Source: Rhizobium leucaenae USDA 9039
GTDB taxonomy: Bacteria > Pseudomonadota > Alphaproteobacteria > Rhizobiales > Rhizobiaceae
DNA: 64,000 nucleotides
Direction of reading: 5' to 3'
Assembly: GCF_000426285.1 (NCBI RefSeq)
Contig: NZ_AUFB01000004.1
Location: forward strand, 186,001-250,000
A program made the translations under genes and the position numbers. Below, one piece after another: positions 1 through 8,303 of this stretch; within the stretch, counting starts at the first letter, position 1; each line of letters opens with the position of its first letter. The notes under the pieces were generated by a model. The model saw only the letters and a program-made list of their open reading frames with translations, made no database searches and was not told where the DNA came from.

Positions 1-785
1 AATATGCCGCCATCAAGAAGCTCTGGTTCAACACCGCAACCCGGCTTTTCGCCCTCGCCTATGCCGAGCTCATTTGCTGCAGCCTGTCGGACGAACGTCT
101 ATTTTCAAGCATCGCCGGGCACCGCACCCGCCTGATCGAAAACGGCGCCGATGTCGGCAAATTCGCCAATTGCGCCGCGCTCGAAGCCCGCCGCCGCGTC
201 GTCACCATCGGCCGCTTCTCCGTCAACAAACGGCTCGACCGCATGCTTGATGTCATGAAGGTGCTCGCGGCCCGCAATGTGGATTGGCATCTCGACATTA
301 TCGGCGCCGTCTCCGATCTCGACCAGCAGACGCTGGAAAAGGAAATCGCCGCCCGCGATCTTAGCCGCCATGTGTCGCTGCATGTGTCGATCGACAATTG
401 CGCCATCCGCAACATCATCGCCCGCGCCTCGCTTTTCGCCTCGGCCTCCGAATATGAGGGTTTCGGCCTGGTGGCGATCGAGGCGATGAGCGCCGGCCTG
501 CTGCCGGTGCTGCACACGAACGACGCCTACAAGGCGCTGGCCGAAACCCATCCGACGCTGATGCTGTCCGATTTCTCCAATCCGGAAACCGCTGCCGATG
601 CCCTAGCCGCCGCTTTCGCGCGCTTGGGGGCCGAGGGCCTCGGCCTCAGGGAAGAACTCATTCATGATGCCCGCGCCTATGCGTGGGACGAGGTCGCGCA
701 GCGCTATGTCGATGTTTATGCCGAAGCCATGACGCCGAGAGGTAGACGGCGTCAACCCCTGTCCCAACGCGGCCAGGTCGCATAA
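1..785 (+). CDS. Glycosyltransferase family 4 (GT-B), 5' end outside window
   Basis: The reading frame is open from the first bases (codons in phase from position 3) to TAA at 783-785, giving about 260 C-terminal residues; the start lies upstream of the window. The fragment has the nucleotide-sugar-binding half of a GT4 enzyme: a linker with IENGADVGKF, then VVTIGRFSVNKRLDRMLDVM, and the EYEGFGLVAIEAMSAGLLPV stretch, whose E-x7-E pattern contacts the sugar nucleotide in this family. It probably adds a sugar to a lipid-linked polysaccharide repeat unit at the inner membrane; donor and acceptor cannot be read. Its end overlaps the convergent GT2 gene by 34 bp, and a flippase gene follows, so it belongs to a surface polysaccharide locus. 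Confidence 0.85.
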   Translation, partial: YAAIKKLWFNTATRLFALAYAELICCSLSDERLFSSIAGHRTRLIENGADVGKFANCAALEARRRVVTIGRFSVNKRLDRMLDVMKVLAARNVDWHLDIIGAVSDLDQQTLEKEIAARDLSRHVSLHVSIDNCAIRNIIARASLFASASEYEGFGLVAIEAMSAGLLPVLHTNDAYKALAETHPTLMLSDFSNPETAADALAAAFARLGAEGLGLREELIHDARAYAWDEVAQRYVDVYAEAMTPRGRRRQPLSQRGQVA

Positions 786-1606
786 CCTTCCAGAATACCC
801 ATCAGCCAGGCGCGCTTGTAGCGGGCCGTATCGGCCCTGAACCGCAGCAGCGCCGCCAGCCAGCCGGCGACAGGCCGGCATAGCCGATAGCAGACATAGG
901 CCAGCGGAAAGCGCTGCTTGCGCATCAGGGCGCCGAAGCCACGGCCATATTTGCGCGCCCGCTCGACCTGCCGTGGGCCGTATTCGCTGGTGACCTGATC
1001 GTGATGAACGATCAATTCGGGAAAGAACATCAGCCGCTTGCCCGCAGCAAGGGCGCGCAACAGAAAATCCGCTTCCTCGCCGCTCTGGAACGGCGAATCC
1101 GAGCCGACCCCGAGATTCTCGTCGAAGCCGCCGATTTCAGGCAGCGCTGAACGGCGCACGAAGATGCTATTGGAATTGCCGCACTTCAGATAGTTCCAGC
1201 GCGTTACCGCAAGCGAGGTTTCGCCCGTCGGACTGACGGAGGCTGAGCCGCCGGCATCCAGCGTACGGCCAGTGACGATGGCAAGCTCGGGATGCTCGAC
1301 GAATAGCCGCGCCGCCGTCTCCAGCGTATCGGGCTCATACCAGCAATCATCGTCGGGAAAGCAGACATAGTCGCCTTTTGCCGCCACCATTCCATTGTTG
1401 CGGGCCCGCGAAAGACCCTTGGCCGAGCGGACACGGCGGATCACGAAGAAGGGCGAGAAGCTTCCGATCAGCTCCAACAGCCGATCATCCGGGTTCTGGT
1501 CGACAAGGATCACCTCGAAATCCCTGTAACGCTGGTTCATCAGCGACAGAAACAGCCTTTCCAATTGGTCGAAGCGGTCGATCGTACAGACGACGAGGCT
1601 GAACAA
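752..1606 (-). CDS. Glycosyltransferase family 2 (GT-A)
   Basis: About 284 residues. The N-terminus FSLVVCTIDRFDQLERLFLS is the first beta strand of a GT-A fold, followed by VILVDQNPDD and the metal/nucleotide-sugar motif CFPDDDCWYEP (the DxD equivalent) near residue 90. A later GEEADFLLRAL segment corresponds to the ED region of inverting GT2 enzymes. I favour the TTG start at 1606 because GGAGG lies 7 nt upstream; a longer reading from TTG at 1624 would put that Shine-Dalgarno inside the gene. It probably transfers a sugar during cell-surface polysaccharide assembly. It is transcribed against the neighbouring GT4 gene and divergently from the flippase gene. Acceptor and sugar are unknown. 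Confidence 0.8.
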   Translation of the reverse strand: MFSLVVCTIDRFDQLERLFLSLMNQRYRDFEVILVDQNPDDRLLELIGSFSPFFVIRRVRSAKGLSRARNNGMVAAKGDYVCFPDDDCWYEPDTLETAARLFVEHPELAIVTGRTLDAGGSASVSPTGETSLAVTRWNYLKCGNSNSIFVRRSALPEIGGFDENLGVGSDSPFQSGEEADFLLRALAAGKRLMFFPELIVHHDQVTSEYGPRQVERARKYGRGFGALMRKQRFPLAYVCYRLCRPVAGWLAALLRFRADTARYKRAWLMGILEGYATWPRWDRG

Positions 1607-1793
1607 GGAAGACCCTCCGGACAAACGGCAAGCCAGCCAACATCGGGATATCGCATATTAGCTGAAGTAAAAATGAAAGTTACATTAGGAATAGACGGTA
1701 AATATTAAGGCATATGAAATACAGCAGACGCTATTCCATGAAGAGCCGGACATTTGCGGCCACTTTCTGCGACCTGGGGAAACGGTAATCTTC

Positions 1794-3308
1794 ATGACGA
1801 AGAGCATCATGGCGAATTCGGCGTTGAACGCAGCGGCGGGTCTAACCCTGCTCGCGACCGGTTTTGCCTGTTCGATTATCGCCGCACGCCTGCTTGGCCC
1901 GGAGGCCAACGGCATTATCGCCTTTTCGCTCTGGCTGACGACGACCGGCGCACTCGTCGCCGAACTCGGCACCGGCATTACGCTGCTGCGCATCCTGCCA
2001 CAACTGAAGGTCCAAGGGTATTCGGCGGAGGAGCGGCGCGGCTTTGCGGCCTATCTCCTGCATCCGACGATCCTTTCGACGCTGATCCTGCTTGCCGGTT
2101 ATGCCGCCTATTATTGGGAAGCGGAACGGATGCATTGGGCAAACGATGCGTCGTCCATCATCGTCATCACCGGCGCGTTTTTCGTCCTTCAGTCGCTCGG
2201 CGCATACAGCAAGAACTATCTGGTCGGCGAGCAACAGCTCGGCGCTTTCTTCCGCCTGACCCTGACAAGCTCGGTTCTGCAGCTCGCCACAGTACTTCTC
2301 GGCGCCGTCTTCTTTGGCGTCACCGGCGCTCTTGCAGGCTATGCCATCGGCCAGCTCCCGATGTTCGTCTCGAGCCTGCGGATCGCAGTTGCCAGACGGA
2401 ACAGTTGCGGCGTCGGCCTTGGCTATCTCGTCAGTTCCTCGCTCATTCTCTCGGTCGAATTCATCAACAGCTCGATCTTTCTGAACCGCATCGAGCTGGT
2501 CTTCCTGCAGCACTACTGGGGCATCGAAGCCGTCGGCTTCTATGCCGTCGGCCTGTCGCTTGCCAATCTGGCGCTGCAACTTCCGGTGCAGTTGAGCGGC
2601 AGCCTGCTGCCCTATTACTCCGAGCAGATGCATTCGCAGGCGTCTGGCAAGCTGCCGGTCCATGTCTTCGAAGGTGTGGCCCGCGCCATTTCCTATATTA
2701 CACTGCCGATGAGCTTCGGCCTTGCGGCGATCGCGCCGGAGCTGGTGGTGACGATCTTCGGCAAACCCTTCGAGCCTAGCGGCGGCATGGTGGCGCTGCT
2801 GTCGCTGACGGCGGCTCCTTACGTCTTCATGCAGATCTGCACGCAATATCTCTACTCCATCGACCGCATGCGCGAGCGCACCATCATCGGCGGTGTCGCC
2901 AGCGCCATCATGGTCGTTGGTTGCTTCATCGCGGTCCCCCTCTATGGCGGCGAAGGTGCTGCCCTGGTGCGGCTGCTCGCCTTTACCGCCATGTGCGTGC
3001 TGATGGTGCGCCGCATGGAATTCGAAGGCTCGATGCACAGCATGTTCGTCAGCCTTGCCAAGGTGACCGGCGCATCCGCGCTCTGCGCCGCCGCGGCCTA
3101 TGGTTTCATTCATGTGCTGCCCGGCATTCCCGGCCTAGCCAGCGCCGTCATCGCCGGCGTCCTGGTGTACGGCCTGGCGCTCCGGCTGCTGAATGCCGTG
3201 CCGCCGGAGGATATTGCGGCGCTGCAACAAATTGCTGCGCGTCTGCCGCGGCGCGCCCATCCAATTGCCGTTCACGCGCTGGCATGGCTGGCGCCGCGCC
3301 GAATTTGA
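1794..3308 (+). CDS. Polysaccharide flippase, Wzx/MATE-like (MOP superfamily)
   Basis: 504 residues, almost entirely hydrophobic, with about 12-14 predicted membrane segments starting at residue 8. The N-terminus (ALNAAAGLTLLATGFACSII, AARLLGPEANGIIAFS) is typical of Wzx/RfbX-type lipid-linked oligosaccharide translocases, as is the GVTGALAGYAIGQ segment. The likely job is to flip undecaprenyl-linked repeat units across the inner membrane for polymerisation. The gene sits between glycosyltransferase genes and a hydrolase gene starting 11 bp downstream, so the last two are probably one transcript. No polymerase (Wzy) or chain-length regulator is visible in the window. Family assignment is firm; the exported glycan is unknown. 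Confidence 0.8.
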   Translation: MTKSIMANSALNAAAGLTLLATGFACSIIAARLLGPEANGIIAFSLWLTTTGALVAELGTGITLLRILPQLKVQGYSAEERRGFAAYLLHPTILSTLILLAGYAAYYWEAERMHWANDASSIIVITGAFFVLQSLGAYSKNYLVGEQQLGAFFRLTLTSSVLQLATVLLGAVFFGVTGALAGYAIGQLPMFVSSLRIAVARRNSCGVGLGYLVSSSLILSVEFINSSIFLNRIELVFLQHYWGIEAVGFYAVGLSLANLALQLPVQLSGSLLPYYSEQMHSQASGKLPVHVFEGVARAISYITLPMSFGLAAIAPELVVTIFGKPFEPSGGMVALLSLTAAPYVFMQICTQYLYSIDRMRERTIIGGVASAIMVVGCFIAVPLYGGEGAALVRLLAFTAMCVLMVRRMEFEGSMHSMFVSLAKVTGASALCAAAAYGFIHVLPGIPGLASAVIAGVLVYGLALRLLNAVPPEDIAALQQIAARLPRRAHPIAVHALAWLAPRRI

Positions 3309-3318
3309 GGAGAATGCC

Positions 3319-5106
3319 ATGGCTGCGTTGGGAGCCGCCGAATACCAGGGCCCGCTTAGGGAGACCACCGCAGCCGCCACGCCGGTGACCTTCTCCGGAA
3401 CTGTCGGCCTGTTCACGCCCGCTGCTGCACCGACGAGCCAGACGGCCGTATTGTTCCTCAGCCCCTGGGGCTTCGAGGAAATGTGCACCCGCAAATTCTG
3501 GCGCATCCTCGCCGAAGATCTCGCCAAGACAGGCATCGCCAGCCTCCGCTTCGACTATGCCGGCACAGGCGATGCGCTGGACATCGAGGATCCAGGTGAA
3601 GGGCTGGCGCTCTGGGAAGATACGGCGCGCGCCGCTGCCGCCATGCTGCAATCGCTCTCCGGTTGCGAGCGGCTGATTCTGGTGAGCCAAGGGCTCGGAA
3701 GCATCGTCGCCCTTGATATCGCAGAACAGCTCTCCGCCGTCGACGGCATCGCCCTGCTGGCTCCGACCATCTCCGGACGCGCCTATCTGCGCGAATTGAC
3801 GGTGTGGTCGAAAATGATCGACGAGGGCATGGGGCTTACCGAAACGCAGCGCCGGACCGAAGGCGTCACGATCGCCAGCCTGTCCATGCCGGACGCCATC
3901 GCCGCCGCGGTCAAGAAGCTCAACCTGATGACGCTTGCCCATGTGGGCGCGCCGGACTGCCTCGTCCTGACCCGACCTGGTCGTCCAGGCGATACCGATT
4001 TCGCGGCTCATCTTGAAACGCTCGGTCCGCATGTCGAACGCGCTGCCTATGAGGGCTATGACGAGCTGGTGTCGAACCCGACGATCGCCACCATGCCGCT
4101 CGAAGCCGGCCGGAAAATCCTGGATTGGGCACGGTCGATCGCGGTGGAATCCACGACGGCATCGCGCAGAATTCTCCGCACGCCCCGCGCCGAAGCGCTT
4201 GAAGGCGATGGTTTTCGCGAAACGCCGCTGCGTTTTGGGGAGGGTGACCGCCTCTTCGGCATTCTCTGCGAACCCACAGGCGCCCGCACGGGCGCGACAG
4301 CATTGCTCTTGACCACGGCCTATGACCGCCATGCCGGTTGGGGTCGGATGTCAGTGATCATGGCGCGGGCACTCGCCCGCGACGGCATCCCGTCGCTGCG
4401 TTTCGATACCGCCAACGTCGCCGACAGCCCGCCGCTTCCGGACGCGCAGGAGCAGGTGCTCTATTCCCGCGATCAGCATCAGGACGTGCGCGCCGCACTC
4501 GACTTTCTCGAAATCCAGAAGCTACTGCCCGCCTTTGCCGTCGGCCGCTGCAGCGGTGGCTATCTCGCCTTTCAGAGCGCGATCCGCGATAGCAGGTGCA
4601 GCGGTCTGATCACCGTCAATCCCTACGCCTTCTTTTGGGATGAAACCCAGTCGGTGGACGCAGCCCTTCGCTTCGTGCCACGTTCGCTTGAGACCTACGG
4701 CCAGAAACTCCTGCAGTTCGAGACCTTGAAACGGCTCTACGGCGGCCAGATCGATGCAAAAAGTGCAGCTCGCAACATCGTTGTGGCCCTGGCGCGCCGT
4801 GCCGTCCGCCTCGGTCGGCCCCTGCTCGGCGTTCTTCCCTTTTTTGCCGGCGAGCACGAAACCGTCATCAACGGCTTCCGCACGCTTACCAAACGGCAGG
4901 TCGATATTTCGCTGATCTACAGCGCCCACGACATCGGTCTTGATCATTTTCGCGAACATTTCGGCGAGGACGCCGCCGGCCTGAAGAACTTCCCGGACAT
5001 CCGCCTCACAATCATCCCCGACGCCGACCACAATCTGACGCCGCCCTATGCGCGGAAAGTGTACTTGCACGAGGTGAGAGAGATGGGATTGAGGCTCGGC
5101 AAATGA
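3319..5106 (+). CDS. Double alpha/beta-hydrolase-fold protein of the polysaccharide locus
   Basis: 595 residues from ATG 3319, preceded by a GAGGAGA ribosome-binding site 11 bp after the flippase stop. Two alpha/beta-hydrolase domains lie in tandem (about 22-275 and 300-590). Both have the start of the fold (FLSPWGFEEM; TTAYDRHAGWGRM) and the RFDYAGTGDA / RFDTANVADS strand. The nucleophile elbow is altered in both: domain 1 reads VSQGLGS, so glycine 125 stands where serine is expected, and domain 2 reads VGRCSGG, putting Cys411 at the nucleophile position. A likely catalytic His is in DADHN near the end. Similar hydrolases occur in exopolysaccharide clusters, where acyl transfer or hydrolysis on the glycan is a reasonable guess. 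An earlier in-frame start at 3193 would overlap the flippase and is less likely. Confidence 0.7.
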   Translation: MAALGAAEYQGPLRETTAAATPVTFSGTVGLFTPAAAPTSQTAVLFLSPWGFEEMCTRKFWRILAEDLAKTGIASLRFDYAGTGDALDIEDPGEGLALWEDTARAAAAMLQSLSGCERLILVSQGLGSIVALDIAEQLSAVDGIALLAPTISGRAYLRELTVWSKMIDEGMGLTETQRRTEGVTIASLSMPDAIAAAVKKLNLMTLAHVGAPDCLVLTRPGRPGDTDFAAHLETLGPHVERAAYEGYDELVSNPTIATMPLEAGRKILDWARSIAVESTTASRRILRTPRAEALEGDGFRETPLRFGEGDRLFGILCEPTGARTGATALLLTTAYDRHAGWGRMSVIMARALARDGIPSLRFDTANVADSPPLPDAQEQVLYSRDQHQDVRAALDFLEIQKLLPAFAVGRCSGGYLAFQSAIRDSRCSGLITVNPYAFFWDETQSVDAALRFVPRSLETYGQKLLQFETLKRLYGGQIDAKSAARNIVVALARRAVRLGRPLLGVLPFFAGEHETVINGFRTLTKRQVDISLIYSAHDIGLDHFREHFGEDAAGLKNFPDIRLTIIPDADHNLTPPYARKVYLHEVREMGLRLGK

Positions 5107-5108
5107 GT

Positions 5109-5135
5109 ACCTATCTCGCCGCTGGCGAGATAGGT
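5109..5135. repeat. Perfect 12-bp inverted repeat (hairpin)
   Basis: ACCTATCTCGCC, a 3-nt loop and GGCGAGATAGGT, immediately after the hydrolase stop codon. The stem is perfect. There is no T-run on either side, so a classical intrinsic terminator is unproven; it may still end or protect the polysaccharide transcript before the two-component genes. Confidence 0.55.
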
Positions 5136-5188
5136 CTCGGACGACCCAAAACACTCGCAACACCCGGCACTTGCTGTATACTCGCCCC

Positions 5189-5857
5189 ATGAGGCTCCTG
5201 ATCGTCGAAGACAACCGCGAACTGGCGTCCTGGCTCGGCAAGGCGCTGCGCCAGGCGCAATATGCCGTCGACATTGCCTATGACGGCGAAGACGCCGAGC
5301 ATATGTTGAAGGTGGCCGGTTACGCGGTCGTCATTCTCGATCTCTCGCTGCCGAAAATGGATGGATTGACGCTGCTGAAACGGTTGCGCCAGAGCGGCAA
5401 CAAGGTGCCGGTCATCATCCTGACGGCCAATGCCAGCCTCGATGGCCGCGTTGCCGGGCTCGACAGCGGCGCCGACGACTATCTGGCAAAGCCTTTCGAA
5501 ATCGCCGAGCTGGAAGCCCGCATCCGCGCAGTCGTCCGCCGCGGCCATGACCGCGCAGCACCCGAAATCGCTGTGGGCGACCTGCTCTTCGATGGCGGCA
5601 CGCGGCAGTTCTTTCTCGGCGGCGAAACCCTGGCGCTCACGCCGCGCGAACATGCCGTGCTCGAACATCTCGTCATGAAGGTCGGCACGACGGTCACCAA
5701 GACCGCGCTCTCCGAAAGCGTTTTCGGCTTCGACGATCTAGCCGACACCAGCGCCATCGAAATCTACGTGCACCGTGTCCGCAAGAAACTCGAAGGCAGT
5801 GCCGTGCAGATCGCCACGCTGCGTGGCCTGGGCTACCTCCTTCGCCATGCGCAATGA
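5189..5857 (+). CDS. Response regulator, OmpR/PhoB family (TctD/QseB-like)
   Basis: 222 residues from ATG 5189 (MRLLIVEDNRELAS). The receiver domain occupies residues 1-115, with the acidic pocket in VEDN, phospho-acceptor Asp in VILDLSLPKMDG (about residue 51), the conserved Thr in ILTANAS and Lys in YLAKPF. A winged-helix DNA-binding domain follows (about 125-220: LTPREHAVLEHL, then SAIEIYVHRVRKKL). It should be phosphorylated by the sensor kinase encoded directly downstream, whose ATG lies 11 bp before this stop, and then bind DNA. A TTG 18 nt upstream is possible but lacks a better ribosome-binding site. Target genes are not evident; no tricarboxylate transporter, a common partner of TctD, is nearby. 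Confidence 0.9.
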   Translation: MRLLIVEDNRELASWLGKALRQAQYAVDIAYDGEDAEHMLKVAGYAVVILDLSLPKMDGLTLLKRLRQSGNKVPVIILTANASLDGRVAGLDSGADDYLAKPFEIAELEARIRAVVRRGHDRAAPEIAVGDLLFDGGTRQFFLGGETLALTPREHAVLEHLVMKVGTTVTKTALSESVFGFDDLADTSAIEIYVHRVRKKLEGSAVQIATLRGLGYLLRHAQ

Positions 5858-7262
5858 CGAAAGCCGCCAACGCAAGGGACGTCTGCGCCGCGCCGTCGCA
5901 AGGCTGACCTCCAGCCTGCGGGCGCAACTCTTTGCCTGGGTGGTGCTGACGCTGATCGGAGCGATCTGCATCAATCTCTATCTTAGCTTTCGATCGGCGA
6001 ATGCCACCTCGGATCTCGTCACCGACCATACGCTGCTTGCTTCCGCCCGCGTCATCGCCGAGGCCGTGCATGTCGATCCGAGCGGCACTGTGCAAGCCGA
6101 TATCCCACCGGCTGCGCTGGAGATGTTCGATACGGGCTATGGCGATCGCGTCTTCTATCAGGTGGTGACCGCCTGGGGGAACCTCGTCGCCGGCTATCCC
6201 GATCTGCCGCAGCCGAAGAAAGAGCAGGTCGGCGAAGACATTGCATTTCGCGCCGATCAGGTTCGCGTGATGATGCTGAACCAGCCAATCGTAGGTCTCG
6301 GCGAAGACGGCACGGTCTCCGTGACCGTCGCCGTCACCCACAACAGCCAATACGCCATGCGCCGCAGGCTGTGGCTGTCGGATTTCACCAAGCAACTCGT
6401 GCTGGTGCTGCTCGCTGGCCTGGTCACCATCATCGGCCTGCAGCGCGGTCTGACGCCGGTGCTGCGGCTACGCGATGCCGTGCGCGAACGCGGCCGCCAA
6501 CGGCTGGACCCGCTGGAACCGGACATGGTGCAGAGCGAGCTGCGTCCCCTGGTCCATGCGCTCAACGATCACATGGAACGGGTGCAGAACCAGATGGCGG
6601 CGCAGCGCCGCTTCGTCTCCAATGCCGCCCATCAGTTGCGTACGCCGCTCGCCCTGATCTCGACGCAGGCGAGTGTGGCGGCGCGCGAGGACGACAATGC
6701 CAGGCGCGACGAAGCGCTGACCGCACTGCGCTCCAGCACAAGGCAGGTGACACGGCTGGCGAGCCAGCTTCTCACCCTGTCGCGGGCCGAACCCGGCAGC
6801 CGCCGGCCACGCAGCGATACGATCGATCTCGTCGCTACCGCCCGGCAAGTCCTGGAAACCTTGGCGGAGGAAGCGCTGAGGCGCAATATCGACCTAGGGC
6901 TGGAGGCCGATGGCGCGCCGGTTCACGTCGAAGGCGACGGCACCATGCTGCGCGAGATGCTGGTCAATCTCGTCGACAATGCCCTGCGTTATACGCCTGC
7001 GAACGGCCGGGTCACGGTCGGTGTCCGCCGCGATGGCGGCGACGCGGTGCTCTGGGTGGAGGATAACGGTCCGGGTATTCCCGAGGCCGAACGCGGCCAG
7101 GTGTTCGAACGCTTCTATCGCATCATCGGCACGGAACCGGAAGGCAGCGGCCTCGGCCTCGCCATCGTCCGCGAAGTCGTCGACGGCGCCGGCGGCACGA
7201 TCGCACTCAGCGACGCGACCGGCGGCGGCCTGCTGGTGACGGTAAGACTGCCGGCGGTTTGA
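5847..7262 (+). CDS. Sensor histidine kinase, TctE-like
   Basis: 471 residues from ATG 5847, overlapping the response-regulator gene by 11 bp (translational coupling). A basic N-terminus precedes TM1 (LFAWVVLTLIGAICINLYLS), then a periplasmic part of about 120 residues resembling the 2CSK_N sensor domain, TM2 (QLVLVLLAGLVTIIGL) and a HAMP-like linker. The catalytic core has the H-box VSNAAHQLRTPLALI, the N-box NLVDNALRYTP, the G1 box EDNGPGIP, the F-box ERFYR and the G2 box GSGLGLAI. All key residues are present, so it should autophosphorylate and pass phosphate to the upstream regulator. The stimulus cannot be read; relatives sense small carboxylates or host signals. Confidence 0.9.
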   Translation: MRNDESRQRKGRLRRAVARLTSSLRAQLFAWVVLTLIGAICINLYLSFRSANATSDLVTDHTLLASARVIAEAVHVDPSGTVQADIPPAALEMFDTGYGDRVFYQVVTAWGNLVAGYPDLPQPKKEQVGEDIAFRADQVRVMMLNQPIVGLGEDGTVSVTVAVTHNSQYAMRRRLWLSDFTKQLVLVLLAGLVTIIGLQRGLTPVLRLRDAVRERGRQRLDPLEPDMVQSELRPLVHALNDHMERVQNQMAAQRRFVSNAAHQLRTPLALISTQASVAAREDDNARRDEALTALRSSTRQVTRLASQLLTLSRAEPGSRRPRSDTIDLVATARQVLETLAEEALRRNIDLGLEADGAPVHVEGDGTMLREMLVNLVDNALRYTPANGRVTVGVRRDGGDAVLWVEDNGPGIPEAERGQVFERFYRIIGTEPEGSGLGLAIVREVVDGAGGTIALSDATGGGLLVTVRLPAV

Positions 7263-7301
7263 CCAATTCCCAACCGCCGGCAACCGGAGTAGGCGGAACC
7301 G

Positions 7302-8012
7302 CTACCCCGCCCGAAGCTGGACTTCGCCCTTATTCAGGAAAAATGTCTTGTCGAACAGCGCCAGATCCAGCGGATTGGGCAAGCGGACATCCGCCAGATC
7401 GGGATAGGCCTTCATAGTGGGATCGTAGGACCGGTCGATCTGCGAGAGGAAGACGATGATCAACCCTCGCTCCTGCGCAAAGGACCGCAGCGCCCGAACC
7501 TGCACCATCAATTCCGGCTTCTGCCGGTTCTGGTCAAGTATTTGCAGGTAATCGATGACGACAAGCGTTCCCTCAGGCGCAGATGCCAGCTTCTGGACAA
7601 TATAATCGGCGCTGATCGCGTCCGAACTGTCGAATTCGAACAAGCCTTCAAAAAGCTCGAACTGAGCGCCGATCATCCGGAAACGATCGAGAACAGCACT
7701 TTTGGTATCTTCCAGCGTGAAGAAGGCGCCCCGATTGCCTGATTTCATCGCCTCGACGGCCAGCTTGAGGCTCATCAGGGTTTTGCCTTGCAACGGGCGA
7801 GCGCCGATAAGCACTAGATCACCGGACTCCAATTGCGCGAACATCTCTTCGGCTGATGTGGTCGCCTCCGCGCGAGCTGCGAGCAAGCTCCAGCCGCGGA
7901 AACCTTCCTCGGCTGCAATGCGGTCAAGCGCTTGGTGCAAGGGAATATTCTCCTCGCGCGACATGAGCCGGGCTTTACGCTTCAAACGATAAATTGGGCT
8001 GGAAAGCCGCAT
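7302..8012 (-). CDS. Stand-alone DnaB-like RecA-fold ATPase
   Basis: 236 residues, starting at ATG 8012 with a strong AGGAGG 8 nt upstream. The core resembles only the C-terminal motor domain of replicative helicase DnaB: Walker A GARPLQGKT (70-78), the FFTLED strand, Walker B VVIDYLQIL (Asp154) and the FLSQIDRSYD sensor region. DnaB is about 450-500 residues with an N-terminal DnaG-interacting domain; here about 60 residues containing a short helical segment replace it. It is therefore not the housekeeping helicase. It stands alone, convergent with the sensor kinase gene. A phage- or plasmid-derived origin or a DNA-repair role is possible. Function is unknown beyond ATP-driven action, probably on DNA. 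Confidence 0.75.
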   Translation of the reverse strand: MRLSSPIYRLKRKARLMSREENIPLHQALDRIAAEEGFRGWSLLAARAEATTSAEEMFAQLESGDLVLIGARPLQGKTLMSLKLAVEAMKSGNRGAFFTLEDTKSAVLDRFRMIGAQFELFEGLFEFDSSDAISADYIVQKLASAPEGTLVVIDYLQILDQNRQKPELMVQVRALRSFAQERGLIIVFLSQIDRSYDPTMKAYPDLADVRLPNPLDLALFDKTFFLNKGEVQLRAG

Positions 8013-8244
8013 GTGAAAAACCTCCTATTGCGAGCAACGACCGCAACCCCTCCTTATGCTTGGCGCCCGAACAGTCGGTTCGATGATCGATCAGCCCTGC
8101 ATGAATAATACTTTCCCGGATGGAGGGGGGAGGCATGGGCTTTGCCGGAATCGGACCGTAAGCTGATTCTCGCCCGGAGAAAATTGTGCCGTGGTCGTTT
8201 CCGCATGGCCCGGCGATACGGCAAGGCAGTGCCTGTTTTATGGC

Positions 8245-8275
8245 AAAAAAAGAGGCCGGGTGGGGGTGCCCGGCC
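8245..8275 (-). terminator. Intrinsic terminator of the ABC importer operon
   Basis: Read on the minus strand: GGCCGGG, loop, CCCGGCC, then TCTTTTTTT. The stem is G+C-only (7 bp) and is followed by a run of seven T. It lies about 30 bp after the permease stop codon, so it should end the operon running from 12336 down to 8304. Confidence 0.85.
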
Positions 8276-8303
8276 TTGGGAGGAAACTGAATGCCTTGGC
8301 GGC

